Assembly: GCA_024195585.1 (NCBI GenBank)
Contig: SWBL01000021.1
Location: 186,001-250,000 of the forward strand
Reading direction: 5' to 3'
DNA length: 64,000 nucleotides
Source: Aureobasidium sp. EXF-3400
Taxonomy: Eukaryota; Ascomycota; Dothideomycetes; Dothideales; Saccotheciaceae
Part shown: in pieces, positions 1-12,000 of the stretch
How the letters are laid out: every line of letters starts with the position of its first letter
How positions within the stretch are numbered: the stretch's first letter is position 1
Position numbers and translations under genes: made by a program
Notes under the pieces: model-generated
Seen by the model: only the letters and a program-made list of their open reading frames with translations
Told to the model about the DNA's origin: nothing
Database searches by the model: none

Positions 1-807
1 ATGGTACCCGCCAAACCAACAATGGGCCACCACAGTAACACCGAGAAAGGTTACTTTTGTGCCGTAACAGTAAGACCAGATTCCCACTCCTAGCTCTGCT
101 ATTGTTGACAATAGTAATTACACTTACTGCAGGACTGCTGGGCTGAATGGATGATTTTCCATCTTTCTGCATGAGAAGTTTCCCCGAATCGTGGGATGTG
201 CGTTCCGATGCTTCCCCCCGCTCGTCATTTGATTTCGTTAGAGCGACCCGTGGATCTGGGTCAAAGGGCTGGCAGGCGTCTAGATTTAATATCAGAGGGA
301 CTGATATGGTTGCCTGATTTTGAAAAGTAGGAGAGAGCCTGGTTTGAGGTCTAAGGGGGAAGTAAGGAAGGGGGCAAGGTTGGTGGAAATAAGGAGATGT
401 AGTTGCGTTGTGTGGTTGGAGGCGAAGATGGTGGAGGCGGAATGGCAATGCCGATGGTGGAAATGCGGACCTTCGAGATAGATGCGTTGGTCGAGTGTTG
501 AAAATGCCGAGGCAAGTGTGTTCGTGTGGCGGGCTTTTGGAGGAAGGAACTTGAAGACTGCACTTTTCTTGCATGGACTTTATCACTAGATGTCCTCACG
601 TCTTTTTCGTATTTGCGAGCAAAGAATGAAATTCTTCGAGTACGTTGTTGTACTCACCGTCTTCAATAAGTAAGCTAATCACAGTCCTCAAAAGCTAGCC
701 GTCCTCAACCCCCTTGCAACCTCCAGTTCACACTGTTCAATCCCCGGCAAAGTCTGAGTGGCTTCAACCTTCTTTTGCACCAGCTCCTCGAACTCCAGGA
801 CGTCCTC
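1..807. other. Intergenic region at left edge
   Basis: No gene supported. The minus strand has a Pro/Ser-rich open stretch (351-599) without recognisable domains. The right part is the 3' flank of the minus-strand TPR/SET-like gene. The left part could be the promoter of a gene outside the window. Confidence 0.5.
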
Positions 808-3391
808 CTAGAAATCCATCATTCCCTCGTCGTCCTCGTCCATATCAAACTCGGCATCGGCCATGTAACCATAGTTTTCCTCCTCCACGTAATTGCTATG
901 ATCTTGGTCCTGATCCTCAGCTTGGGGTTGATTCTCGGACTCAGAATCTTCGAGCATGGCTTCATCTTGCGCCTCATCCATCATAGTGCCTCCTTCACCA
1001 TAATCTTCCAGTTTGGCATATTGTGCGCGTTCAGCTTTAGTGGCAAGGCGAGGAGTCGAATCACGAAGCAACAGACGAGTGCTCTTCTTGATGCGTTGTT
1101 CATAGTCGCCATCTTCGAGATAAGTGGCGAAAATGGGCAGACAAACGATTTGGCCGCCGCCCAAGTCGACGAGCTCGACGTTTGCGGCTTCGGGTGTGGC
1201 AGCCAGAGGGACGAGATCGCACAGAGGATGTAGACGACCGAATACACTGCCTGTATCGTTTTCGGCTTGGCTCTCATGTAGGCATGGGAATGTCTGTTCG
1301 TGGTACCCATCCTCGTCGAAAGTCTTCGTCCAGAGAGTCTTGTCGCTAAGGACTATATGGCGCTGAATGAGGCTGACGATCGTATTGATGACGCGCCCAT
1401 CGGAGTAGTTGGGGTTGGTGACCGACTTAGGGGCATCTCCACGACCGTCGAGAGCTTGGTGAATCTGATACGGGCGCAATACATTGCTGTGAAAAGACCA
1501 TGGCACTGAAGGGCCACCTTGCGATGGAGGATGACGAGGAGATGCCATCAACATTTGCACGACAGGCAAATCCAGAGGGTCGGTGGACGTGGCATACGCC
1601 CACCCAAGAATACGGACAAGGAGTAGCAAAACAAGCTTCTGAGTCTTGACGCTTGGAAGTCTAGGATCTTCGACCGTGATGATCGACTTGCGCAAATAGT
1701 CCTCAATATGGGACCCACAAATACTATCATGGTAAGTGGCCTTTGCTAAGTCATAGCAATCGACTGAACAGAAGGAGAAGTTTTCGCGTTGCTTCTCAAT
1801 ACCGTAACGGCAAACCTGAATGTCAGATGTCTCAAAGATACCAGGTCTTGATCTTGCTCTGCCGCGGTGTGGAGTGTCAGGGGCCGCATATTCCGAACAT
1901 GTGCCAGTCGAAGATTCAGAGTTCCAGTTGTCGTCAGAGTCGCTAGCTGAGTCTTCATGGCCATCTTCCTCTGGTTCGAGACTCGTCTGCTCATGGGTTG
2001 TGTCCTCATCCTCGACCTCGTCGGTAGACATGGTGTTCGGTGGAGTACCCTGTGGAGTATCAACTGCAGGTGTACGGTGATGGCGGACTGAAGGAGACTT
2101 AGTACGAGCATTCCTCCTCGCTACTCTTGCTTTCTTCTTTGCGTCCAGCTCAGATTCTGCCTGCTTCAATTCTTCTATCAAAACGCGAAGAACAAACGGA
2201 GATGGCATCTGCAAGTCTGTACCGCAAACATCACAGACGGTGGCGAGCTCTGATTGATCAGTAGTGTTTGCTGTAGAGACAACGAATGGAAGGCTCTCAG
2301 TGAACAATACCATGCCTTGGAAGACATCTTGAGAAGCCATTAGTGACGCAGGCATACCAAACCTGTATTCGTAATGGACGATGGCGTTGGAATCAACTGA
2401 CAGTATGCAGTTGTTGAGAAGATTGTAGTTGATTGGTCGTTCGGCGAATCCGTACTGTGCGCTGCTTAGGAGGCCGAAACCTGTTTGTGTGAATTGTAGG
2501 TCTGCTGGTGATATCTTGCCCTCAATGACGTCGTCAAGTAGTTTGTCTTGTATGTGTTTGGAAAGTGCCTGAAGCTCCCGACCAACAAAAGGCTGGAAGG
2601 CTTTCTTGTTTGCGCTTGCCATAAGAACATCGCCCAGAAGATGTAGAGCATTGTATGATGGACCACGCCCACACCTGGATAGAGCATCCACCAAACGAAA
2701 CAGAGCTTTGTGTTTCAAATCATAGACAGGTGGCGTCACCAGTCTCTTTCCAGCCTCCTGCTTTTCAAGTTCTTCGACAAGCGTCAGTCTTGCTAACTTG
2801 AAATTCTGATGCTTGTGATCAAGCATTGTCAACGGTGCTGTGCACCATTCTTCTCCACGAGACAAAGCATCAGCACAATCATCTGAAGACAAACATTAGC
2901 TTGATGCTTGAACAGCGGTCCTATGTGAATCAAACTGAGCGAGCCGAGTCTCAAATCTCGACCACCGATGAGACTCCAGAATCGGGTATGTTCGAGGCTG
3001 CAGTAATTTGATGGGGTGCCACTCATCTTGACGTACCGGCGTAAGTGATAATATGGGCATCGATTCTACGGACGTGATCGTTGACGTCTTCATTGTTACG
3101 AATAGCGTCTATGACAGACTGGGCCATGATGTACGCCCTAAGAGCGTCGTTGACCGCAAGATGAGGCTGATCTGTTGCGATAAAGCATAAGGCGCGGTTG
3201 AGGTAGTAGACTGGATGGCATCTTTCATCAAGGAGTTTGTTGTACAGGCCTATGGCAGCCGCATAGTCTCCTTTGTGCACAAGTCTGTTGGCGTCCATGA
3301 TTGCGTGCTCGGCTTTGACCCGCTTGGGGCGGAGCTCCAGTCTTGGTGACGAGTGAATCGGTGTGTACATGGCTGTGGAACGGAAAGACAT
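808..3391 (-). CDS. TPR and degenerate SET/MYND-like protein
   Basis: Two exons, 3391-3037 and 2882-808, joined across a 154-nt intron (donor GTACGT, acceptor TTCAG, branch-like CTAAT). The splice joins G|AT to give Asp and an 809-residue protein. The start is the ATG at 3391. Residues about 30-90 resemble TPR helices (GDYAAAIGLYNKLL, YLNRALCFIA). The middle holds a CDVCG cysteine pair, then a long acidic Ser-rich linker and a second Cys cluster (FCSVDCYDLA) that together could form a split MYND-type zinc site. The region near RLHPLCDLVPLA sits where SET proteins have the NHSC motif, but key residues differ. The tail is strongly acidic. This is the arrangement of fungal SMYD-like proteins. 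I infer a protein-binding or catalytically weakened lysine methyltransferase relative; the exact target is unknown. The family call is moderate and the gene model is strong. Confidence 0.7.
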
Positions 3392-6088
3392 GAGTAAAAG
3401 AATGCAAGATGGGTTGCGAGCTAAATGGTGTTGTGGTTTGCATGCTCCTGCCTCGAGTGAAAGCCGACGCTCAACTCCCGCAAACGCTCTTGCTTTTGAA
3501 ACTCTCAGTCACTTCGACCTGCGTTCTTCGCCACTGATGATTATAGCCCTTGCTAACCTCAACTCCAACGCCAACAATCAACCCAATTTGCTCGCGGACC
3601 AGTCAGCTAAAAGAACAATTCCAATCGACCGGTAGAATATTTCTGGCTCTATCATCTCGACACAATTGACATCTTCGATCCGGATCATCGAAATCGTTAC
3701 CGTGAAGAACATCTGCGACGCAGTCTTGAGAAGGTCCGGAAGAAGGCTTAGAAAGTCCGACTGTGCGATATGGTGGCTTTCCTGTTCATGAAGATGAGTC
3801 AACATGCGCTTTCTAGCAACATCTGAGCCAGACTTGATGAGGCCAACTCTGTCTTCATACTTGCGAGGCAACAGAAGAGATATGCGAATGACACTGTGCT
3901 TCTCCACATGCTGCCACGAGCTGCAAACTAATCTCGTGCCTTGACAAAACCAAGAACTTCCTTATAGTGGTTGTATGGGTCTGCAACTCAGCCTGACATA
4001 TTGACCAAAGTGCGATCTTGGAGTTCGATCCTTTGACTGACCAGCATACAGCCTAATTCCGACACTAGAAGAATTGCTTCATTCGAGCAGTCCAGGAAAG
4101 CGATGTATGCAGCTCTTGCAGCATGTGTGGAGTGTCCTATATCAGTCTGGCACAACTTTGAAGGGCTCAATCATATTATCATCAAGCAAGGAGGTCAACA
4201 TAGAGTTACAATGTAGGTTTCTACCGACAGGCGAGGCTAGCGATAGATTTGTGCCACCAAACCCCGGGCGGTGAACGAGTCAGAAGAAACGATATGGTGC
4301 CTGCTCCATAGTCAACGGAGTAATGATGTTCCGATAAACACCTCGGCCGAGGTTTTCTTTTGCATGTCGAACGTCGCAAACGTCCTTTACAGGCTTGGCA
4401 CGATGCAAGGTCGTTACTGCCTCGTTGCGAACGATGAACAGCTTTCCCCTCAATGACGCCTACCTAAAAATCCACTGGCATCCTCCTTATTGCGTTCCCC
4501 TCGTCATGAGCTATTTTGTTCTCCCCCAATACGCTGCGTTGCGCGTTGAGTCTACGACATTCATTGTCAATCACCGCGGAGTGCAGCAATGAAGAGGCTT
4601 CATCATACCGATCAACCTAGCATTGCGGTGGATGCGTCATTGCATACTGGTCTCACAGCTGCTGTGCTTCCAAACGATAATTTGGACCTATTTGCTACCG
4701 ACATCGACAACTGCGCTGCATCAACCTATTGATGAGCGTGAAACGGTCGTTTAGGCCTTGATTTGTTCTTGATCTCTCGGAGGACGGCATTCTAATCCAA
4801 TCACTACACTTCTCGATGAAACCTATCTGCATCATTGTGATTCAATTCGTCGCCGATTTGTGGATGTTTTGAGACAACGCACGACGGGCATGCAAGACAC
4901 GACTCTCCCATCCGACAATTCCATGAGCACGCATTGAACGTTTCCTCGGCGTGCAGATCCGGTTCAACACTGACTCGATGAACTACGACCGGACACAGCT
5001 CCAACCTACAATGCTCTATTCGACTTGACAAATCCACTATTACTTCACAATCCTGTTGAAAGTCCCAAAGCTCACTGCAACGGCTTCCCCGCTACTATGC
5101 GAGCTATGGAGGTGCATGGTTACACCAACAATGTCATTGGCAATGTCCACAGTATACCTCCATCAAGCCATGGACGTCAGAAAGCCAAGAGAATCCTATC
5201 GATGAACGTTGGTGGCTGCTTTAACCATGATTTTGATCATACAAACCGATGTTGATCCATGACGGATCTCATTTTCCAATTGAGCATCTGTTCTCCGTTG
5301 TCGTGTCGTGCAATCAGTACCTTGAGCAATCCACGTGCCTTGCATCGATGGTTTGAGCGAAGTTTCGGCCGCAAGCTATACGCATCCTTCAAGATCCTCT
5401 ACTTGCCTAGTTCGGCGTGCCAAGAACCAGATCAAGCTTGTTCAGGATCGGATTAGAGGAAAAGCACGCAACGTACCTTGCATCACATCGTCTGGAAGCA
5501 TTGCTGTTGAATCCTAACCACGTCGTTCGATTTGCCAAGGAACCCTTTCCTCGGAAACATCTCAGATGGAAGGTCCACGACCGAGTTACGAGTCCCATAC
5601 TTTGGACGATCTGTTCAGTATGGGTTGGCTTAAATCGATATGTAAGAACTGATCACGAACATCATGGTGTGTCATTGGATGGCAATCGAAAGATGCAGCT
5701 TCCACGGTCAGTGGTGGTTTATCAAATTCCTCCCGGACAACCTTCTTCCCGAGCATAATGCAGGCCGGATCCTCATGGGAAGACGGATATCCTGCTACTA
5801 ACGTAGCAATAGTTTGAGCTTCACCATCGCCAAGTTTGCACTACATCCTCTGATGGCGATATACAGTGGTGATCTCGGAACGATCATCGGACGCTCGTAA
5901 GTCTCATCCTCTAGCGGTCTCCGTCTTGGCTATATCGTGATGTTGCTTGTACTTTTTTCTTCTTGATCCGGTCCTCGACAAGCGATATATATCCACGAGT
6001 ACTGTCCACTCGTTCGGGTCCTCAGCATCAATGAGCAAGACCTCTTCCTTGCGTTGACACATCCTTGTATTGTTTACCATTACTGGCC
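3392..6088. other. Long intergenic region, no gene supported
   Basis: About 2.7 kb between the divergent SET-like gene and the giant repeat-protein gene. Open stretches exist (for example 5417-5758 plus, 3578-3907 minus), but none has a recognisable domain, convincing splice signals or a credible start context. The right end is the promoter of the giant gene. The rest may be regulatory DNA or decayed coding sequence. Confidence 0.5.
5986..5992 (+). promoter_or_regulatory. TATA-like element of the giant repeat-protein gene
   Basis: A TATATAT run lies about 100 nt upstream of the ATG at 6089, a plausible core promoter distance for a fungal gene. Position and sequence only; no mapped transcription start. 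Confidence 0.4.
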
Positions 6089-9000
6089 ATGCGGTTCATA
6101 ACCGTGACCTCTTTGACTGCTTTGGCGGCAACTGCTATCGCCGCCCCTGCAGGTCGATACAACTCACCGACTGACGACCACGAACAGGAGCACCTTGAGA
6201 AACGTGCTCTTATCGGTGGCAATTCTGGCACAACACTTCTCGGAGCCCTTGGGATTGGAGTTGCTCAAAGCTCCGCTCTCCTGTCCATTGGCCTTGGAGG
6301 TGCAGGAGCATCATCATCATCGACCACGGCCGTGACTAGTCGTGCATCGTCTAGCGCTGCATTGCCAATTGCAAGTTCTGCTAGCAGTATATTGTCCATT
6401 GCAAATCCTGCCAGCAGTGTATCGTCCATTGCAACTTCCGCTAGTCGTTTATCCTCTGCTGCGATTCTTGCGATCCCTTCTTCTGCCACGCAGCCTCTGG
6501 GCTCAGTTAGCGTGTCAGCTAGTGTACCGCTCAGCATCGCCTTGTCTTCTGCCACGCAACCCTTGAGTTCAGTCAGGTTATCGGCCAGTTTATCACTCAG
6601 CGTCGCTCCAACCGGTATACCCTCTATAGCGTCCGTCGTCGATGGCCATACTACCAGCATAGCGTCTTTACTCTCAAGCATTCTTGCGAACCCTGTGGCA
6701 ACCAGCAACACCCAGGCAGTCTCGTCGCTGAACTCCGTCTTGTCTGCTGCGACGGCATTGCCTACCAGTCTTGGATTTCACATCTCTGAAGCTCTTAGCG
6801 GTGTTACAGGTGCAAGCTCAAACACTGCCGCTATCTCGTCTCTGCTCACCGCGTCCTCGATACGCACGGATCCTGCTGCAGTGGCCTCTCTTGCTTCTCA
6901 CGTCAGTGTCATTGCCAACCAGCCTCAATCGTCTTTGGTGTCTTTGGCCAGCGTTCTTTCCAATGCTGCCGCCATACCTGGCAACGTTCAGTCGATGTTG
7001 TCCTCCATGGCATCTGAGGCGACGACAGGAACCGCGACTCTTTCAGGTCATATAAATTCCATCGTATCCTCCTTCGCAATAGCCTCATCGATTAGCTCAG
7101 CCGCTCCGACGTCTGCGACCACAACGTGTACAGATCTTCTCTGCTTGAACGCACAAATTGGCGGACTGGGACTGGGTGTCGGTGCTTTGCCATCATCGAG
7201 TGGCGGTCTTGTGAGCTTGTCTCTAGGTCTTGGAAGTAACCAAGCATCCAGTACACTGTCCCGCCCAGTTGTTGTGTCTACAAATGGAGCCCAGACCACT
7301 TGTACAGATCTAGCTTGCCTCAACGTTGCAGTAACAGGATTGGTGAGCGCAAATCTAGGACTAATTCCCACCGCCTCTGTGTTGCCTACTTCTGTCCTTG
7401 GTGGAAACAACTTGGGCACTCTTTCACTTGGCTTGACTACTGCTGCGCCGACCGCAACTCAACTCTCAGAATACGTCACCGTCATTGCGACCGATGGCAA
7501 GACGACCACCGTATGTACAGACATCATGTGCGTTCATGATGCTGCGTCTTCTTTACTAGGCATCAATGCTGGAATGATACCGAGTTCTGTGCTTGGAAAC
7601 GATCTAGGTACGCTTATGGTGCCCTCTCAGACTAGTCTTGCAGAGCCTGTGATCATCACTGCCACAGATGGATCTCGCACTACTACATGTTCAGATGTGT
7701 TCTGTCTACACACAGCTGCGACCTCCTTGTTAGGACTCAGTAGTGCGGGAGCGCTCCCGAGTACGCTATTGGGTAACAACAATATGGGCTCTTTAGCTCT
7801 CGGTGCCAGTTTAGCCGGTTCTCCGACGGCCACAAGTCTCGCTCAGCCTATAACGATCACAGCTTCTGATGGACGTGCGACTACAACGTGTTCAGATGTT
7901 CTTTGCTTGAATTTAGCCGCGACCAGTCTGCTCGGGATCAATGTCCCTCTGTTGCCGACATCTGTCCTTGGATCCAATGACCTTGCTACTTTGTCCTTGG
8001 CACACGGAGCTGCTGCTGCTAGCGAGACGACCTTAGTCGCGCCCGTAATTATTAGCGGTACAAATGGAGCCCGTACGACCTGTACAGACGTTCTGTGTTT
8101 GGGAATTGCCGTTACCGGCCTGCTCACTGTTGATCCTGGCCTCGTTCCCACAGAAATGATAGGTAACAATGGTGCAAGTGCAACGGCAGTCGTGTCGGTT
8201 CCTAGCGGTGCAATCAGCAACGTTCTTTCATCCCTGGTCGCTTCGAACACAGACACAACATTGCCTAGCGCAGCTTTGTCTCTCGTCTCATCGATACTGG
8301 CGGCTCCCACACAAGCAACCATCTTGCCAGAGGCTTCGCTCGTGTTGTCGTCCCTGGCACAAAACACCGCCTTACCTAGCGCGGCATCTTTGGCTGTGTC
8401 AGAATTGCTCGGAGGATTTACCAATGCTGATAACCTGGGCATCTCGACACCCACGGCAGCCATACAGGTTCCGAGTGGCACAGTCAGTGCCATACTTTCA
8501 TCGCTTGTTGCTTCGAACACAGGTCTTCCCAGCGACGCTGTTTCTCTCATCTCCTCGATCCTCGCAGTCTCAAGTCAGGCTACCATCTTACCACAAGCCT
8601 CGTCATTATTATCATCTTTGGCACAGAATTCCGTCTTGCCTGGTGATGCATCCTCGGCCGTGTCAGCGTTGCTCGGGGGAGTGACCAATATTGGAAATCT
8701 AGTTTCGACTCCCACCGCAGCTGTGCAAGTACCGAGCGGCGAAATTGGATCGCTCCTATCATCGCTTGTCGCTTCAAACAGCGAAGTTCCTAGTAATGCT
8801 ATATCGCTGGTGTCTTCGATTTTGGCAGCTTCCACCCAGGCTACTATCTTGCCGCAAGCCTCATTGGCATTGTCGTCTTTAGCCCAGAACTCCGCTCTGC
8901 CTAGCGCCGCGTCTTCAGCTATCTCTGAGCTGCTTGCGGGAGTCACCAACATTCCATCAGTCACAATGATTATGATACCTTCTACAACTTTAGTGGCGAT

Positions 9001-12000
9001 TCCGATAGCTACAGGCACCCCTATCTCGGCTATATCGTCGTTGCTTGATGAAGGAACTCTTCCTCAGTCGGCTTCTTCTGTTTTGTCTCAAATTCTCGCA
9101 GAACCGACCCAGATTTCCTTGTTGCCTTCGATAAATTCTGTTATCTCCGAGATTGCAGTCAGTGATACGAATCTTGCATCTTCGTTCGCAGGAGTTGTAT
9201 CTTCCGTGGTACAAGAAGCTTCACAAGTCTCCCTGATCCCCTCCACGACCTTGCTTGCTGTGCCGGTCGAAACCTCAATCTTGCCTGGCGTGAACTCAGC
9301 TCTATCTGTCATTGGTAACCTGGCTACGGGAGCCTTGACCTCGGCTGTTTCTGTCTTAAGTTCTTTGATTCAGATTCCTACCCAGACCGGTGTCCCCCAA
9401 GAAGCTTTGCCGTCAATATACTCATTGGTCGACGGAGGCGCTCTTCCTACATCTGCCAATGTCGCGTTGTCATCTTTGCTGGCCGCACCGAGCCAGTCAA
9501 ACATCCTGCCCGCGATATCCTCAATCGTCTCCGCTCTTGGAGACCAGGTCTCTGGAGACGCAGCTTTGGCAGTATCGACTTTGTCGTCTTTGATACAGGT
9601 GCCTGAGGCCACCGAAGCTCCTGGGAATGCCGTGTCGATCATCTCCTCCTTGCTTGCCCAAAGTGCTCTACCAACATCCGCCAATGCTGTTTTATCGTCA
9701 TTAATACAGTCCCCTACTGGTACTCCATTCCCCCCCGCGATATCCTCTGTTCTCTCTGAGGTCAATTCGCAAGGAGTCGATTCAGCTCCCACAGCCATTG
9801 CTCTCCTTTCTTCGCTGATTAGCAATCCGCTGCAAACGGAAGTACCTCAAGACGCAGTCTTGGCTATCTCGTCGCTTTTAGGGGATCCCAACCTCAGTGC
9901 AAGCTTAGGTGCTACAATTGATATCCCTTTGCAGACTAGTAATGTTCTTGGAGGTCTTACAAGTTTGCTTCCCACGCCATCCACTCAGATACTTGGCGGA
10001 CTAACAGAGTTGTTGCCTGCACCGAGTACTCAAGTTCTTGGAGGACTAATTTCCATCCTCCCTAAGGTCACGAACAGCGCTACATTGGACCCTGTCTCCA
10101 TAATTTCTTCTTTGCTCTCGGATGTGTCGACCCTTCCAGCAGACGTTCAGGCCACTGCCGCACCCATACTGTCATCATTATTGGGAGAAGTTTCGAATCT
10201 CGCGACCAACGTGATAGATTCGTCGAGCTTGGATCTCTCTGCAACTAACACAGTCGACCTCCGGATCACGAACCCTATCTCTTCCATTCTGAATGTGGCA
10301 ACAGGTCTCCCTGGACTAGAACCAATACTTCCAACCGCGTTTATAACCACAGATCCTGTCCAGATCATCTCTTCCTTGCTTTCGCAAGGCAATCAGCTAC
10401 CCAGTGATATCCAGACTTCTCTTGCGCCTTCAATTTCGTCTCTTGTCTCACAAGTGACTGCGGCCGCAGAAACCGGCTCCATTGATCCCACCTTAGTGGC
10501 TGGACTTTCGTCGATTCTCTCTGAGGGTACAATTGCTGCAGGCGATACATTGTCGACCCCTACCCTTGCTGTCGACCCTCTCCAGACAGTTTCTACGCTA
10601 CTCGGCCAGGCTACACAGCTCCCTGCAGATATTCAGAGCTCTTTGCAACCAATAGTATCTTCTTTGATATCTCAAATCAACGCTGAAGCCTCCACCGGAG
10701 TTGTTGGTTCAGGCCTTGTGTCTAGCCTCGCCCAGGTGCTTTCTGGTGCGACTTCAGCTGCTGGTGATTCGCTCTCCACACCTGCTGTGACTGTTGACCC
10801 TCTTCGAGCGATCACTAGCTTGCTTGTGGAAGCTACGCAGCTGCCAGGAGATATCCAGACTTCCGTTCAGCCCATCATCGCCTCCTTGGTCTCGGATGTC
10901 AACAGCGCAGCCGCCACAGGAGTAATTGACTCAGGCTTGGTGTCAAGTCTCTCATCAGCGCTCGCGGATGCGACCAGCGCAGCAAATGCTATTAGTACAA
11001 TCGGCAACGCCGTGATCGTTCCTACGTTCCCTGCAGGTGTTGAAATCGGAATATCAACTCTATTGGAAAATCCTGCTGCGTCAGTCATACAACCTCAACT
11101 TTCTTCCCTCTTGAGTCAAGTCTCTGAGATAGGCGCTTCCGCTTCGAATATTCAACCCAGTGTTTCTTCGTTACTTGTCGGTGTCTCTGGAACACTGCCT
11201 GTAGAGACTGGTGCTATAAACCCTACCATTTCTTCTCTGCTCGGCCAGGTATCCGATCTTGGTGCTTCAGCCACTGCACTCCAACCGGCCTTGACTTCTC
11301 TGGCTGCCCAAATTACCCAACTGCCCGAACCACTGCAACCCATCCTCTCGTCTATCATTTCAGATGTCCAAGGTGTCGGCGATTTGGTAGGTGCGGGCGT
11401 GTCCTTAGGAGCCGCGGTGAGTGCAACTGGGATCCAGCCTATCCTCTCTTCGCTTCTCTCTCGCGTATCCGATATCGCGGTTTCTGCTACGAGTGGTGTA
11501 CAGCCTGATCTGTCTTCTCTCGGTTCAGACGTTGACCAATTATCAACAACAATTCAGCCACAAGTATCCTCCCTTTTGTCGCAGATTGGCGATCCTCTTG
11601 TCACCAACGTCGACTCGCCTTTGTCTTCGCTAAGCGCACAAATCAGCGAATTACCGGCTTCTGCCCAGCCTATCCTCTCGAGCATTTTGGGACAAGCTTC
11701 TAGCATTGCCGCATCCGCGACTGAAAATGTCAACAATATATTGACGTCTTTGGCATCAGTAGCAACGCAACTGCCTGCGTCTATACAACCACAGATCTCT
11801 TCCCTTTTGACTGCAGCTTCTGATCCATTGGCTACCGGCATTGATCCCGCATTGTCCTCGTTAAGTGCACAAGTCAGTGAACTGCCGATATCCGCGCAAC
11901 CCATACTTGGCGGTATTTTGTCCCAAGCGTCCGGCATCGCCGCTTCGGCCACTGCTGGTGTTGATGTCAACCTCAACGTTGGTCCGATCTTGACCGCTAT

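Noticed and set aside
3578..3907. 109-codon minus-strand open frame
   Set aside because: No domain and no supporting signals; it lies in the intergenic region upstream of the SET-like gene.
5417..5758. 113-codon plus-strand open frame in the long gap before the giant gene
   Set aside because: No recognised domain and weak start context; not enough to call a gene.
7843..8550. Long minus-strand open frames inside the giant gene (also near 11554-12066, 13321-13848, 13936-14436)
   Set aside because: They are mirror effects of the repeated Ser/Ala/Leu codons on the plus strand, with no starts in good context or domains.
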